Notes under the pieces: generated by a model
Database searches by the model: none
Told to the model about the DNA's origin: nothing
Seen by the model: the letters and a program-made list of their open reading frames with translations, nothing else
Assembly: GCA_017398105.1 (NCBI GenBank)
Contig: JAFQHF010000161.1
Span: 1 to 10,647 of the forward strand
DNA: 10,647 bases
DNA from: Oscillospiraceae bacterium
GTDB taxonomy: Bacteria; Bacillota_A; Clostridia; Oscillospirales; Oscillospiraceae
Reading direction: 5' to 3'
Program-made: the position numbers and the translations under genes
Part shown: one piece after another, positions 1 through 5,373 of the stretch
Numbering within the stretch: position 1 is the first letter of the stretch
Layout: the number at the start of each line of letters is the position of its first letter

Positions 1-294
1 GTTACTGCAGTAGATGATCATGTATGCATCAATATCTGTAGGGGGGGGTCATGACCCCGCCGACCCGGCATCGATCTTTGACATGAATCGTTCTATCGTA
101 TTTGTATCATTTAGCACCGTTTTTTACCTGGGAAATTTCATAACCTGCTCGGCGGGGTCATGACCCCGCCCTACAGATATTGATGCATAAATGATCATCT
201 ACTGCAGTAACGATACCGAGCGGGTTTGGGCAGTAACGATTCCTGCCGCACTGGGCACGCATTGGTCGTCGGCCCATGCCGACAAACGATAATT
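1..294 (-). repeat. R1: palindromic MITE-like repeat, family A (left end outside window)
   Basis: This gene-free stretch in front of eutE is a structured repeat. Bases 1-42 and 170-211 are inverted repeats of each other with one mismatch in 42. Inside these lie GC-rich palindromes centred on TCATGA, at 45-58 and a perfect 20-base one at 151-170. The reverse complement of the whole block aligns from end to end with R3 (3477-3826); the middle 100 bases differ at about 8 positions. The right end carries GACAAACGATAATT (281-294), the terminus shared by all four repeats in the window. No open reading frame that looks real and no convincing promoter is seen. MITE-like nature is inferred from the terminal inverted repeats, non-coding content and multiple copies. 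Confidence 0.85.
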
Positions 295-311
295 GACAAC
301 AGGAGGAATCT

Positions 312-1739
312 ATGGAACTGGATAAAGATTTATCAGCACGGCAGGAGGCGCGGGCTTTGGCCAGAGCGGCAAAGCAGGCACAGCATCGTCTGGCGGATAT
401 GACCCAGGCGCAGCTGGATGCCATCGTGGAGGCTGTGGCAAAAGCCTTTGCTGCGGAATCGGTGATGCTGGCCGATCTGGCAGTCCGGGAAACCGGATTT
501 GGCAATGTGGAGGATAAGATCACCAAAAACCGCCTGGCATCGGAACGGGTGGCAGCTGCCATCCGGAATATGAAGACAGTGGGGCTTCTGCAGCAGATTC
601 CGGAAAAGAAGATTTGGGAGATCGGTGTTCCCATGGGAGTTACCGCAGCCATTGTACCCAGCACCAATCCCACATCCACCGTCTGTTACAAAAGCCTGAT
701 CAGCCTGAAGGCAGGCAACACCGTGATTTTTTCACCCCATCCCAAGGCAATTTCCTGTACCCGGAAGGCAGTGCAGATCGTATCAGAGGCGGCACGGAAG
801 GCCGGTGCGCCGGAGGGGGCAGTCTCCTGTCTGAGCATTCCTTCCCTGGCGGGCTGTCAGGAGCTGATGGCGGCACCGGAGGTGCGGCTGATCCTGGCAA
901 CCGGCGGGCCGGCCATGGTGAAGGCTGCCTACTCTTCCGGAAAACCGGCCATCGGTGTGGGGGCAGGCAATGGCCCGGCCTATATTCACCGCAGTGCAGA
1001 CGTGGGAAAAGCCATGGAATGCATCCTGCGGTCCAAAACCTTTGACAACGGTACTGTCTGCGCTTCGGAGCAGAGCATCATCGTCGAAAAGGATCAGGAG
1101 CAGCAGGTTCTGGCGGAGGGTCGGAAACGGGGCTTTTACTTCATGAATCCGGAGGAAGCAGGCAGGCTGGCAAAGCTGCTGTTCCGTCCGAACGGAACGC
1201 TGAATCCGGAAATCGTGGGAAAAGCAGCCAAAAAACTGGCGGAAATGGCCGGTTTTCCCGTGCCGGAGGGAACGAAGGTTTTGGTGGCCCGGGAGCAGGA
1301 GGCGGGACCCAGCCGCCCTTATTCCATGGAAAAGCTGTGTCCGGTGCTGGCGCTGTATGTGATGGACAGCGAGGAAGCGGTGCTGCAAAAATGCGTCGAA
1401 ATCCTGGATCATGAGGGCAGCGGCCATACCTTTGCCATGCACGCTTCCGAGGAAGCGGTGGTCCGGAAGTTTGCTGCAAAAATTCCGGTTTCCCGGTTCC
1501 TGGTAAATACCCCGGCGGCGTTGGGCGGTGTGGGTGCATCCACAGGACTGTTCCCGGCCCTGACGCTGGGTTGCGGCGCCGTGGGCGGCAGCAGCTCCTC
1601 CAACAATATTTCGCCCCTGGATCTGATCAACATCCGCCGGGTAGCCTGGGGACTGGAATCGGAGCCGGAAGAGAATCATGCAGTCAACCCGGAACTGGTG
1701 GAGCTTCTGACCCGTAAAATCATGGAGAGATTGGGGTAA
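312..1739 (+). CDS. eutE: Acetaldehyde dehydrogenase (CoA-acetylating), microcompartment type, EutE
   Basis: This enzyme oxidises acetaldehyde to acetyl-CoA with NAD+ and CoA, the step after ethanolamine ammonia-lyase inside the ethanolamine microcompartment. The 475-residue product has the aldehyde dehydrogenase fold signatures: IVPSTNPTSTV near residue 114, the glycine-rich GVGAGNGPAYI near 215, and the catalytic cysteine C250 in FDNGTVCASEQ. The start has AGGAGG at 301-306, five bases upstream. Unlike E. coli EutE, which begins with a short targeting helix, this protein starts directly with the catalytic domain. It ends instead in a linker and an amphipathic helix (ELVELLTRKIMERL, about residues 461-474) that looks like a C-terminal encapsulation peptide. 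The TAA stop coincides with the first bases of repeat R2. A PduP-type propionaldehyde dehydrogenase is the alternative, but eutC, eutL and eutT nearby favour EutE. Confidence 0.93.
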   Translation: MELDKDLSARQEARALARAAKQAQHRLADMTQAQLDAIVEAVAKAFAAESVMLADLAVRETGFGNVEDKITKNRLASERVAAAIRNMKTVGLLQQIPEKKIWEIGVPMGVTAAIVPSTNPTSTVCYKSLISLKAGNTVIFSPHPKAISCTRKAVQIVSEAARKAGAPEGAVSCLSIPSLAGCQELMAAPEVRLILATGGPAMVKAAYSSGKPAIGVGAGNGPAYIHRSADVGKAMECILRSKTFDNGTVCASEQSIIVEKDQEQQVLAEGRKRGFYFMNPEEAGRLAKLLFRPNGTLNPEIVGKAAKKLAEMAGFPVPEGTKVLVAREQEAGPSRPYSMEKLCPVLALYVMDSEEAVLQKCVEILDHEGSGHTFAMHASEEAVVRKFAAKIPVSRFLVNTPAALGGVGASTGLFPALTLGCGAVGGSSSSNNISPLDLINIRRVAWGLESEPEENHAVNPELVELLTRKIMERLG

Positions 1740-1914
1740 ATGATCGTTTGTTGCACGATTAACAGGCATCTATTGTAGGGGCGGATTTCCAATCCGCCCT
1801 AACCCTGCCGATGTATGTACCGTGGAATGCTCCGTACATTTGCCGGTATCCGGAGGGCGGATTGGAAATCCGCCCCTACAACAGCGTGTATCTTTGTGTG
1901 ATAAATGATTATTT
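1737..1914 (+). repeat. R2: palindromic MITE-like repeat, family B
   Basis: This repeat fills the eutE-eutC gap. Its core has perfect 27-base inverted arms (1774-1800 and 1854-1880). Each arm is itself a hairpin, GGGCGGATT-TCC-AATCCGCCC on the left and GGGCGGATT-GGA-AATCCGCCC on the right. A smaller ATGTAC/GTACAT pair lies between them. The left terminus TAAATGATCGTTTG begins on the TAA stop of eutE. The right terminus ATAAATGATTATTT (1901-1914) matches the family end with three C-to-T type differences. R4 (4873-5051) is a direct copy, with about nine differences over a roughly 105-base core. No U-tract follows the hairpins, so it is not an ordinary terminator, but the transcript should fold strongly here. 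Confidence 0.85.
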
Positions 1915-1944
1915 TTACACCCAGCAAAAGTTTAGGAGATGCAT

Positions 1945-2853
1945 ATGAACAAACAGGAACTGGCGGCCATGGTGGCGGAGATTTTGGGCACCATGGATGC
2001 TCCGCCCATGGTAAAGGCTACGGAATACCATGCCACCGCCCCGCAGCCCCGGAAGCAGCAGCCACCTTTTCAGGACGGAGATTTTGTTCCGGATGTGACG
2101 GCCCTGGATTTGAGAAAGCTGTATCTGACGGAGGCACCGGAAAAACCGGATCAGTACCGGAAACTGAAGGAGAAAACCCCGGCCCGTCTGGGCAGCGGCA
2201 GGGCTGGCCCCCGGTATAAAACCCTGACCATGCTCCGCTTCCGGGCGGATCACGCGGCAGCGCAGGATGCGGTGTTTTCCCAGGTGCCGGAGGATTTTGC
2301 TGCAAAAAACGCAATGACGGAAGTGAAGACCAGATGCTCCGGCAAGGATGAATACCTGACCCGGCCTGACCGGGGCCGCTGCTTCGATGATGAGAATCAG
2401 AAGAAGATCCGCGCAGCTATCCCGGGCAAGCCAAGGGTGCAGATCGTGGTTGGAGACGGGCTGTCCTCTGCCGCCATCACTGCCAACGCTGTGGACTGCC
2501 TGGAAGCCATCCGGGAAGGCCTGAAGATTCGGGGCATCGATGCCGGTACACCCATCTTCGTCCGCTACTGCCGGGTGGGCGCGGGAGATGCCATCGGAGA
2601 TGTGACCGGCTGCGAGCTGGTGTGTATGCTGGTTGGGGAGCGGCCGGGACTGGTGACAGACAAGAGTATGTCGGCCTATATCACCTACAGGCCTCATACC
2701 GGGATCTCAGAATCGGCCCGGACGGTGGTCTCCAATATCCATGCCCAGGGCACCCCGGCGGTGGAGGCGGGAGCCCATATCGCAGGGCTGATCGAAACCA
2801 TTCTGCAAAGGCAGGTCTCCGGCGTTGGCCTGCACGCGGAGGCAGGCGCATGA
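1945..2853 (+). CDS. eutC: Ethanolamine ammonia-lyase small (light) subunit EutC
   Basis: EutC pairs with EutB to form the adenosylcobalamin-dependent lyase that splits ethanolamine into acetaldehyde and ammonia. The 302-residue product carries family hallmarks: TPARLGSGRAGPRY and LRFRADHAAAQDAVF in the first third, VGDGLSSAAI in the middle, and LVGERPGLVTDKSMSAYITY followed by the SNIHAQGTPAVEAG segment near the C terminus. ATG 1945 is chosen because AGGAG (1934-1938) lies six bases upstream; the in-frame ATG at 1939 abuts that site and cannot use it. The N-terminal helix NKQELAAMVAEILGTM followed by a Pro/Ala/Gln-rich linker resembles a microcompartment-targeting peptide. The gene overlaps eutL by four bases (ATGA), so translation is probably coupled. 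The usual neighbour eutB is not directly upstream; eutE and R2 are there instead. Confidence 0.95.
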   Translation: MNKQELAAMVAEILGTMDAPPMVKATEYHATAPQPRKQQPPFQDGDFVPDVTALDLRKLYLTEAPEKPDQYRKLKEKTPARLGSGRAGPRYKTLTMLRFRADHAAAQDAVFSQVPEDFAAKNAMTEVKTRCSGKDEYLTRPDRGRCFDDENQKKIRAAIPGKPRVQIVVGDGLSSAAITANAVDCLEAIREGLKIRGIDAGTPIFVRYCRVGAGDAIGDVTGCELVCMLVGERPGLVTDKSMSAYITYRPHTGISESARTVVSNIHAQGTPAVEAGAHIAGLIETILQRQVSGVGLHAEAGA

Positions 2854-3479
2854 TTCCGGTCAGGGTTCTGGCAGTGCGGTATCTGGCCAATGCCAGTCCT
2901 GCCCTGTGTCAGGCGCTGGGGGCACCGAAGGAATATCCTGCGCTGGCAATGCTGACCACGGACTGCGATGATGCCACCTATATTGCCCTGGATGCTGCCA
3001 CCAAGGCGGCAGATGTACAGGTGGCTTATGGGCGCAGCTTCTATGCCGGAGCGGCAAATGCCTCTACGCCCAATGCCGGGGAAGTCATCGGCATCCTGGC
3101 AGGGCAGACCCCCGGTGCAGTGCGCAGCGGCATGGAGGCGGCGCTGGCATCTTTGCAGCGGATTGGATTTGCAGAAGCAAATCAGGTGCCTTATCTTGCC
3201 CATACCGTAAGCAGCGTGGGCGCCTTTCTGGCAAAGGAAGCCGGTGTCCGTCCGGGCACGGCGCTGGCGTATCTGATTGCGCCGCCGCTGGAGGGAATGT
3301 ATGCCATGGATGCTGCGCTGAAAGCGGCGGATGTGAAGCTGTGCAGGCTTTATGCGCCGCCAAGTGAGACAAATTTCGGCGGCGGTCTGCTGTCAGGCAC
3401 CCAAAGCGCCTGCGAGGCTGCCTGCGCTGCCTTTGCCGCAGCCGTGGCAGAAGTGGCCGCAAGACCGGTGGAAATGTAA
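2850..3479 (+). CDS. eutL: Ethanolamine microcompartment shell protein EutL (tandem BMC domain trimer)
   Basis: EutL is a shell facet protein with two BMC domains in one chain. It forms trimers with a gated central pore and, in enteric homologues, binds ethanolamine. The 209-residue product matches EutL throughout, including TDCDDATYIALDAATK (about residues 33-48), VAYGRSFYAGAANASTPNAGEV, the second-domain AYLIAPPLEGMYAMDAALKAADV, and the C-terminal PPSETNFGGGLLSGTQSACEAAC. Length is close to the enteric protein of about 219 residues, with a shorter N terminus. The ATG overlaps the eutC stop as ATGA, and GGAGG (2838-2842) sits seven bases upstream. The TAA stop is also the first three bases of repeat R3, with the protein ending in a normal-looking place. 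Confidence 0.95.
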   Translation: MIPVRVLAVRYLANASPALCQALGAPKEYPALAMLTTDCDDATYIALDAATKAADVQVAYGRSFYAGAANASTPNAGEVIGILAGQTPGAVRSGMEAALASLQRIGFAEANQVPYLAHTVSSVGAFLAKEAGVRPGTALAYLIAPPLEGMYAMDAALKAADVKLCRLYAPPSETNFGGGLLSGTQSACEAACAAFAAAVAEVAARPVEM

Positions 3480-3826
3480 ATTATCGTTTGTCGGCATGGG
3501 CCGACGGCCAATACGTGTTCGGTGCACTGCTTGTCGTTACTTCCCTGACCCGCTCGGTATCGTTACTGCGGTAAATTATCATTTAGCTTACGATGATCTG
3601 TAGGGCGGGGTCATGACCCCGCCGAGCAGGTTGCGAAACTGCCCAGGTAAAAAACGGTGCTAAATAATACAAATACGACAGAACGATTCATGGCAAAGAT
3701 CGATGCTGGGTCGGCGGGGTGGTGCTCCGCGCAGCGAATCTGTAAAGCAGATGATTGCCGGGGGCAATCATACAAAAATTTATATGACCCCGCCCTACAA
3801 TGGCGTATTAGCTAAACGATAATTTA
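3477..3826 (+). repeat. R3: MITE-like repeat, family A, inverted relative to R1
   Basis: This 350-base element fills the eutL-eutM gap and is the opposite-orientation copy of R1. Its outer ends are TAAATTATCGTTTG (3477-3490) and TAAACGATAATTTA (3813-3826). A nested unit is visible: TAAATTATCATTTAGC (3572-3587) and GCTAAACGATAATTTA (3811-3826) are 16-base inverted repeats with one mismatch, enclosing a 255-base segment. The roughly 95 bases from 3477 to 3571 form a separate block that R1 also has (212-294). The left arm keeps the perfect palindrome centred on TCATGA (3604-3623); the right one is split by a 62-64 base insertion. Both ends finish in TA, compatible with insertion at TA dinucleotides; this is inference. 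Confidence 0.85.
3721..3784. other. 62-64 base insertion splitting the right palindrome of R3
   Basis: In R1 and in the left arm of R3 the palindrome reads GGCGGGGTCATGACCCCGCC. In the right arm of R3 it is broken after GGCGGGGT (ending at 3720) and resumes with TGACCCCGCC at 3785. The inserted sequence contains a perfect 9-base hairpin with a 3-base loop (ATGATTGCC-GGG-GGCAATCAT, 3751-3771) and a small ATCTG/CAGAT pair just before it. It encodes nothing recognisable. It may be a still smaller repeat or the product of hairpin-associated replication slippage. Confidence 0.6.
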
Positions 3827-3844
3827 TCAAAGGAGTTCAAACTC

Positions 3845-4168
3845 ATGAAAGGACGAATGAATATGGATACGAATGCATTGGGTATGATCGAAACGAAAGG
3901 GCTCATCGGTGCCATTGAAGCGGCGGATGCTATGGTCAAGTCTGCCAATGTGCAGCTGATCGGCAAGGAGCAGGTGGGCGGCGGCCTGGTGACCGTTATG
4001 GTGCGCGGAGATGTGGGTGCTGTGAAGGCCGCTACGGATGCCGGCGCTGCAGCGGCGGAAAAAGTGGGGGAGCTGATCTCCGTCCATGTGATTGCCCGGC
4101 CCCATATGGAGGTGGATGCCATCCTGCCCAAGGGCCGTCCGGGCCAGATGCCTCCCGCCGGAAAGTAA
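3845..4168 (+). CDS. eutM: Hexameric microcompartment shell protein (BMC-H), EutM type
   Basis: This is a single-domain BMC shell protein that tiles the facets of the ethanolamine microcompartment as hexamers with a central pore for small metabolites. From residue 11 the sequence is typical EutM/PduA family: [18 protein letters not shown], then the pore-proximal [21 protein letters not shown], and [20 protein letters not shown] ending in [12 protein letters not shown]. It has 107 residues against about 97 in E. coli EutM. The extra length is a short N-terminal [10 protein letters not shown] and a Gly/Pro tail. ATG 3845 is preferred because AGGAG (3831-3835) lies nine bases upstream; ATG 3857 and 3863 would place that site 21 or more bases away. 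PduA/PduJ-type shell proteins are nearly indistinguishable by sequence, so the name rests partly on context. The eutT start follows after three bases. Confidence 0.92.
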   Translation: MKGRMNMDTNALGMIETKGLIGAIEAADAMVKSANVQLIGKEQVGGGLVTVMVRGDVGAVKAATDAGAAAAEKVGELISVHVIARPHMEVDAILPKGRPGQMPPAGK

Positions 4169-4171
4169 CAC

Positions 4172-4852
4172 ATGCTCTATAATGAGGAAGCCGTCCGGGC
4201 GAATCTGCGCAACCGCAATGGAAAGCGGGTCTATTACCTTGGAAAAGGGGATCAGCTGACCAGCGGCGCAAGAGATTATCTGCACCGGGAACGGATCGAG
4301 ATCCTCCCGGCAGAGCAGGCGAAGCAGGAACATTACCGCCTGATGAACGGGGCGGTGCTTTCGGAAAAACCGGAGCATATGACCCACCTGAACGGGAATG
4401 TGCTGGTGAGTAAAGTCCATCCCCGAATCCGATTCCGGGGAAAGCTGGATACCCTGGAAGCGGAGCTTCTGCTGTGCCAGCAGGAAGATAACGGTCTTGT
4501 GACCCCGGTAGGGGAGATTCTGGCTCTGGCACGGCAGATCATCCGCTGCGATGTGCTGGATGAACCCCTGAAATGGGAAATGCTGTGCGGCCTGACGGAA
4601 GCAGAGCAGCGCAAACACAGTCATTTCCCTCAGGATTACTATGGCCAGCCTCACTTTATGCCGGCAGTAACGGACGGTCCGGTGATCCTGCAGCTGAACC
4701 GGGCCCGGTGCGCGGCCCGGGAAGCGGAACTGGCGGCGATGGAGGCCTTTTCCGACCGGGAAGGAACTCCCACCCGGACGGATATCCTCCGGGCCCTGAA
4801 CCGGATGAGCAGTATGCTGTATATCCTGATGATCCGGTATAAAAGCAGATAG
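4172..4852 (+). CDS. eutT: EutT-type ATP:cob(I)alamin adenosyltransferase, Firmicute (no Cys-metal motif) form
   Basis: EutT transfers adenosyl from ATP to cob(I)alamin, making the cofactor used by EutBC. The 226-residue product aligns with E. coli EutT from the N-terminal LTSGARDYLHRERIEIL segment, through THLNGNVLVSKVHPRIRFRGKLDTLEAELL and IIRCDVLDEPL, to the conserved C-terminal RTDILRALNRMSSMLYILM (about residues 202-220). The enteric enzyme is longer (267 residues) and has a metal-binding H-X11-CC-XX-C motif. Here the matching stretch (residues 45-75) has no cysteine, and the protein's four cysteines are scattered in the second half. A metal-independent EutT class in Firmicutes has, to my recollection, been described, which fits. 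No strong ribosome binding site precedes ATG 4172; the three-base gap after eutM suggests coupled translation. Confidence 0.9.
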   Translation: MLYNEEAVRANLRNRNGKRVYYLGKGDQLTSGARDYLHRERIEILPAEQAKQEHYRLMNGAVLSEKPEHMTHLNGNVLVSKVHPRIRFRGKLDTLEAELLLCQQEDNGLVTPVGEILALARQIIRCDVLDEPLKWEMLCGLTEAEQRKHSHFPQDYYGQPHFMPAVTDGPVILQLNRARCAAREAELAAMEAFSDREGTPTRTDILRALNRMSSMLYILMIRYKSR

Positions 4853-4872
4853 AATTACAGCTGCCGGCAAGA

Positions 4873-5051
4873 GAAGTTATCGTTTATCGTACGAATCTCA
4901 AAACACTATTGTAGGGGCGGATTTTCAATCCGCCCTAACCCTGCCGAGGCATGCACAGTGAAATGCTCCGTACATTTACCGGTATCCGGAGGGCGGATTG
5001 GAAATCCGCCCCTACGATTGGTTGATCCCTATGCCGACAAACGATCATTTA
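4873..5051 (+). repeat. R4: palindromic MITE-like repeat, family B, direct copy of R2
   Basis: This element lies between eutT and the metG promoter. The core (4910-5016) repeats the R2 architecture: inverted arms at 4910-4936 and 4990-5016, each a GGGCGGATT/AATCCGCCC hairpin, around a conserved ATGCTCCGTACATTT centre. The left terminus is degenerate (AAGTTATCGTTTAT, 4874-4887). The right terminus GCCGACAAACGATCATTTA (5033-5051) is close to perfect and matches the R1 end at 277-294. It is the only structured element after eutT; no intrinsic terminator with a U-tract is seen between 4853 and 5077. The eut transcript may therefore end in or just after this repeat, or run on into the metG leader. 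Confidence 0.85.
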
Positions 5052-5077
5052 CAGGCATATCCAAAACACATTGGGTG

Positions 5078-5107
5078 TTGACAAAATGCACACTTTCAGG
5101 CTATAAT
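5078..5107 (+). promoter_or_regulatory. Housekeeping sigma promoter of metG
   Basis: TTGACA (5078-5083) and TATAAT (5102-5107) both match consensus and are 18 bases apart. They begin 27 bases after the end of R4. Transcription should start near 5113-5116, just before the T-box leader, making metG independent of the eut operon. Confidence 0.88.
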
Positions 5108-5113
5108 GGCAAG

Positions 5114-5351
5114 GATATTGAAAAGGCGAAGATGAGAAGAGTACTGTGGCGGCAGCGGTCAGAGAGCCCGGGAAGGTGAGAGCGGGTACGAAAGAAGCAC
5201 AGGAACATGGCCTCGGAGCCGGATTTTCGACAGGTAGGGAATCCCGGGTACGTCCCGTTACAGACGATTTGAGGTGCTGATTTTCAGCACGAATCAAGGT
5301 GGTACCGCGTCAATTTTTGTCGCCCTTGGGTTATTCCCGGGGCGATTTTTT
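5114..5351 (+). promoter_or_regulatory. T-box riboswitch (tRNA-Met sensing) of metG
   Basis: This leader senses uncharged tRNA. Visible conserved parts in order are the Stem I start GATGAGAAGAGTA (about 5131-5143), the distal CAGAGAG and GGTGAGAG elements (about 5159-5182), the specifier region GGAACATGGCC with an ATG (Met) codon at 5207-5209, a Stem III-like end CCCGTTA, and the T-box AAGGTGGTACCGCG (5296-5309). A terminator follows directly. Uncharged tRNA-Met should pair with the ATG specifier and the T-box, stabilise the antiterminator and let transcription reach metG. The 5' limit is estimated from the promoter. Confidence 0.93.
5320..5351 (+). terminator. T-box-controlled intrinsic terminator
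   Basis: TCGCCC (5320-5325) pairs with GGGCGA (5340-5345). The stem extends through G-U pairing and GGG/CCC (5328-5330 with 5336-5338) around a short loop, and six T follow (5346-5351). It lies between the T-box and the metG ribosome binding site, the standard place for the default OFF structure. Confidence 0.9.
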
Positions 5352-5373
5352 CATTTATAGGAGGATCTGCATT

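Noticed and set aside
78..110. TTGACA at 78-83 inside R1 as a promoter for eutE
   Set aside because: No good -10 at 16-18 bases; TATCAT is 21 bases away, and the R3 copy has TTGCCA instead, so the site is not kept.
1..211. CRISPR array or attachment site from the short palindromes
   Set aside because: The repeats are inverted, not regularly spaced direct repeats with unique spacers, and no integrase or cas gene is near.
293..298. TTGACA just before the eutE ribosome binding site
   Set aside because: A -10 would fall inside the start of eutE and none is present; the match comes from the repeat terminus.
783..1769. Long minus-strand reading frame opposite eutE
   Set aside because: It lies antisense to a well-supported dehydrogenase gene, has no family resemblance and no proper ribosome binding site; it arises from GC-rich codon bias.
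1774..1880. R2 (and R4) hairpins as EutVW-type antiterminator dual hairpins or as intrinsic terminators
   Set aside because: Loops are 3 bases, not the expected hexaloop with A at position 1 and G at position 4, and no U-tract follows; the sequence is a repeat found at another place.
4958..5179. Small plus-strand ORF of 73 codons between eutT and metG
   Set aside because: It runs through R4, the metG promoter and the T-box stem, and has no ribosome binding site or recognisable protein features.
5299..5373. Extended N terminus of MetG from GTG 5299
   Set aside because: That segment is the T-box and terminator; the ribosome binding site and MetG homology both begin with ATG 5374.
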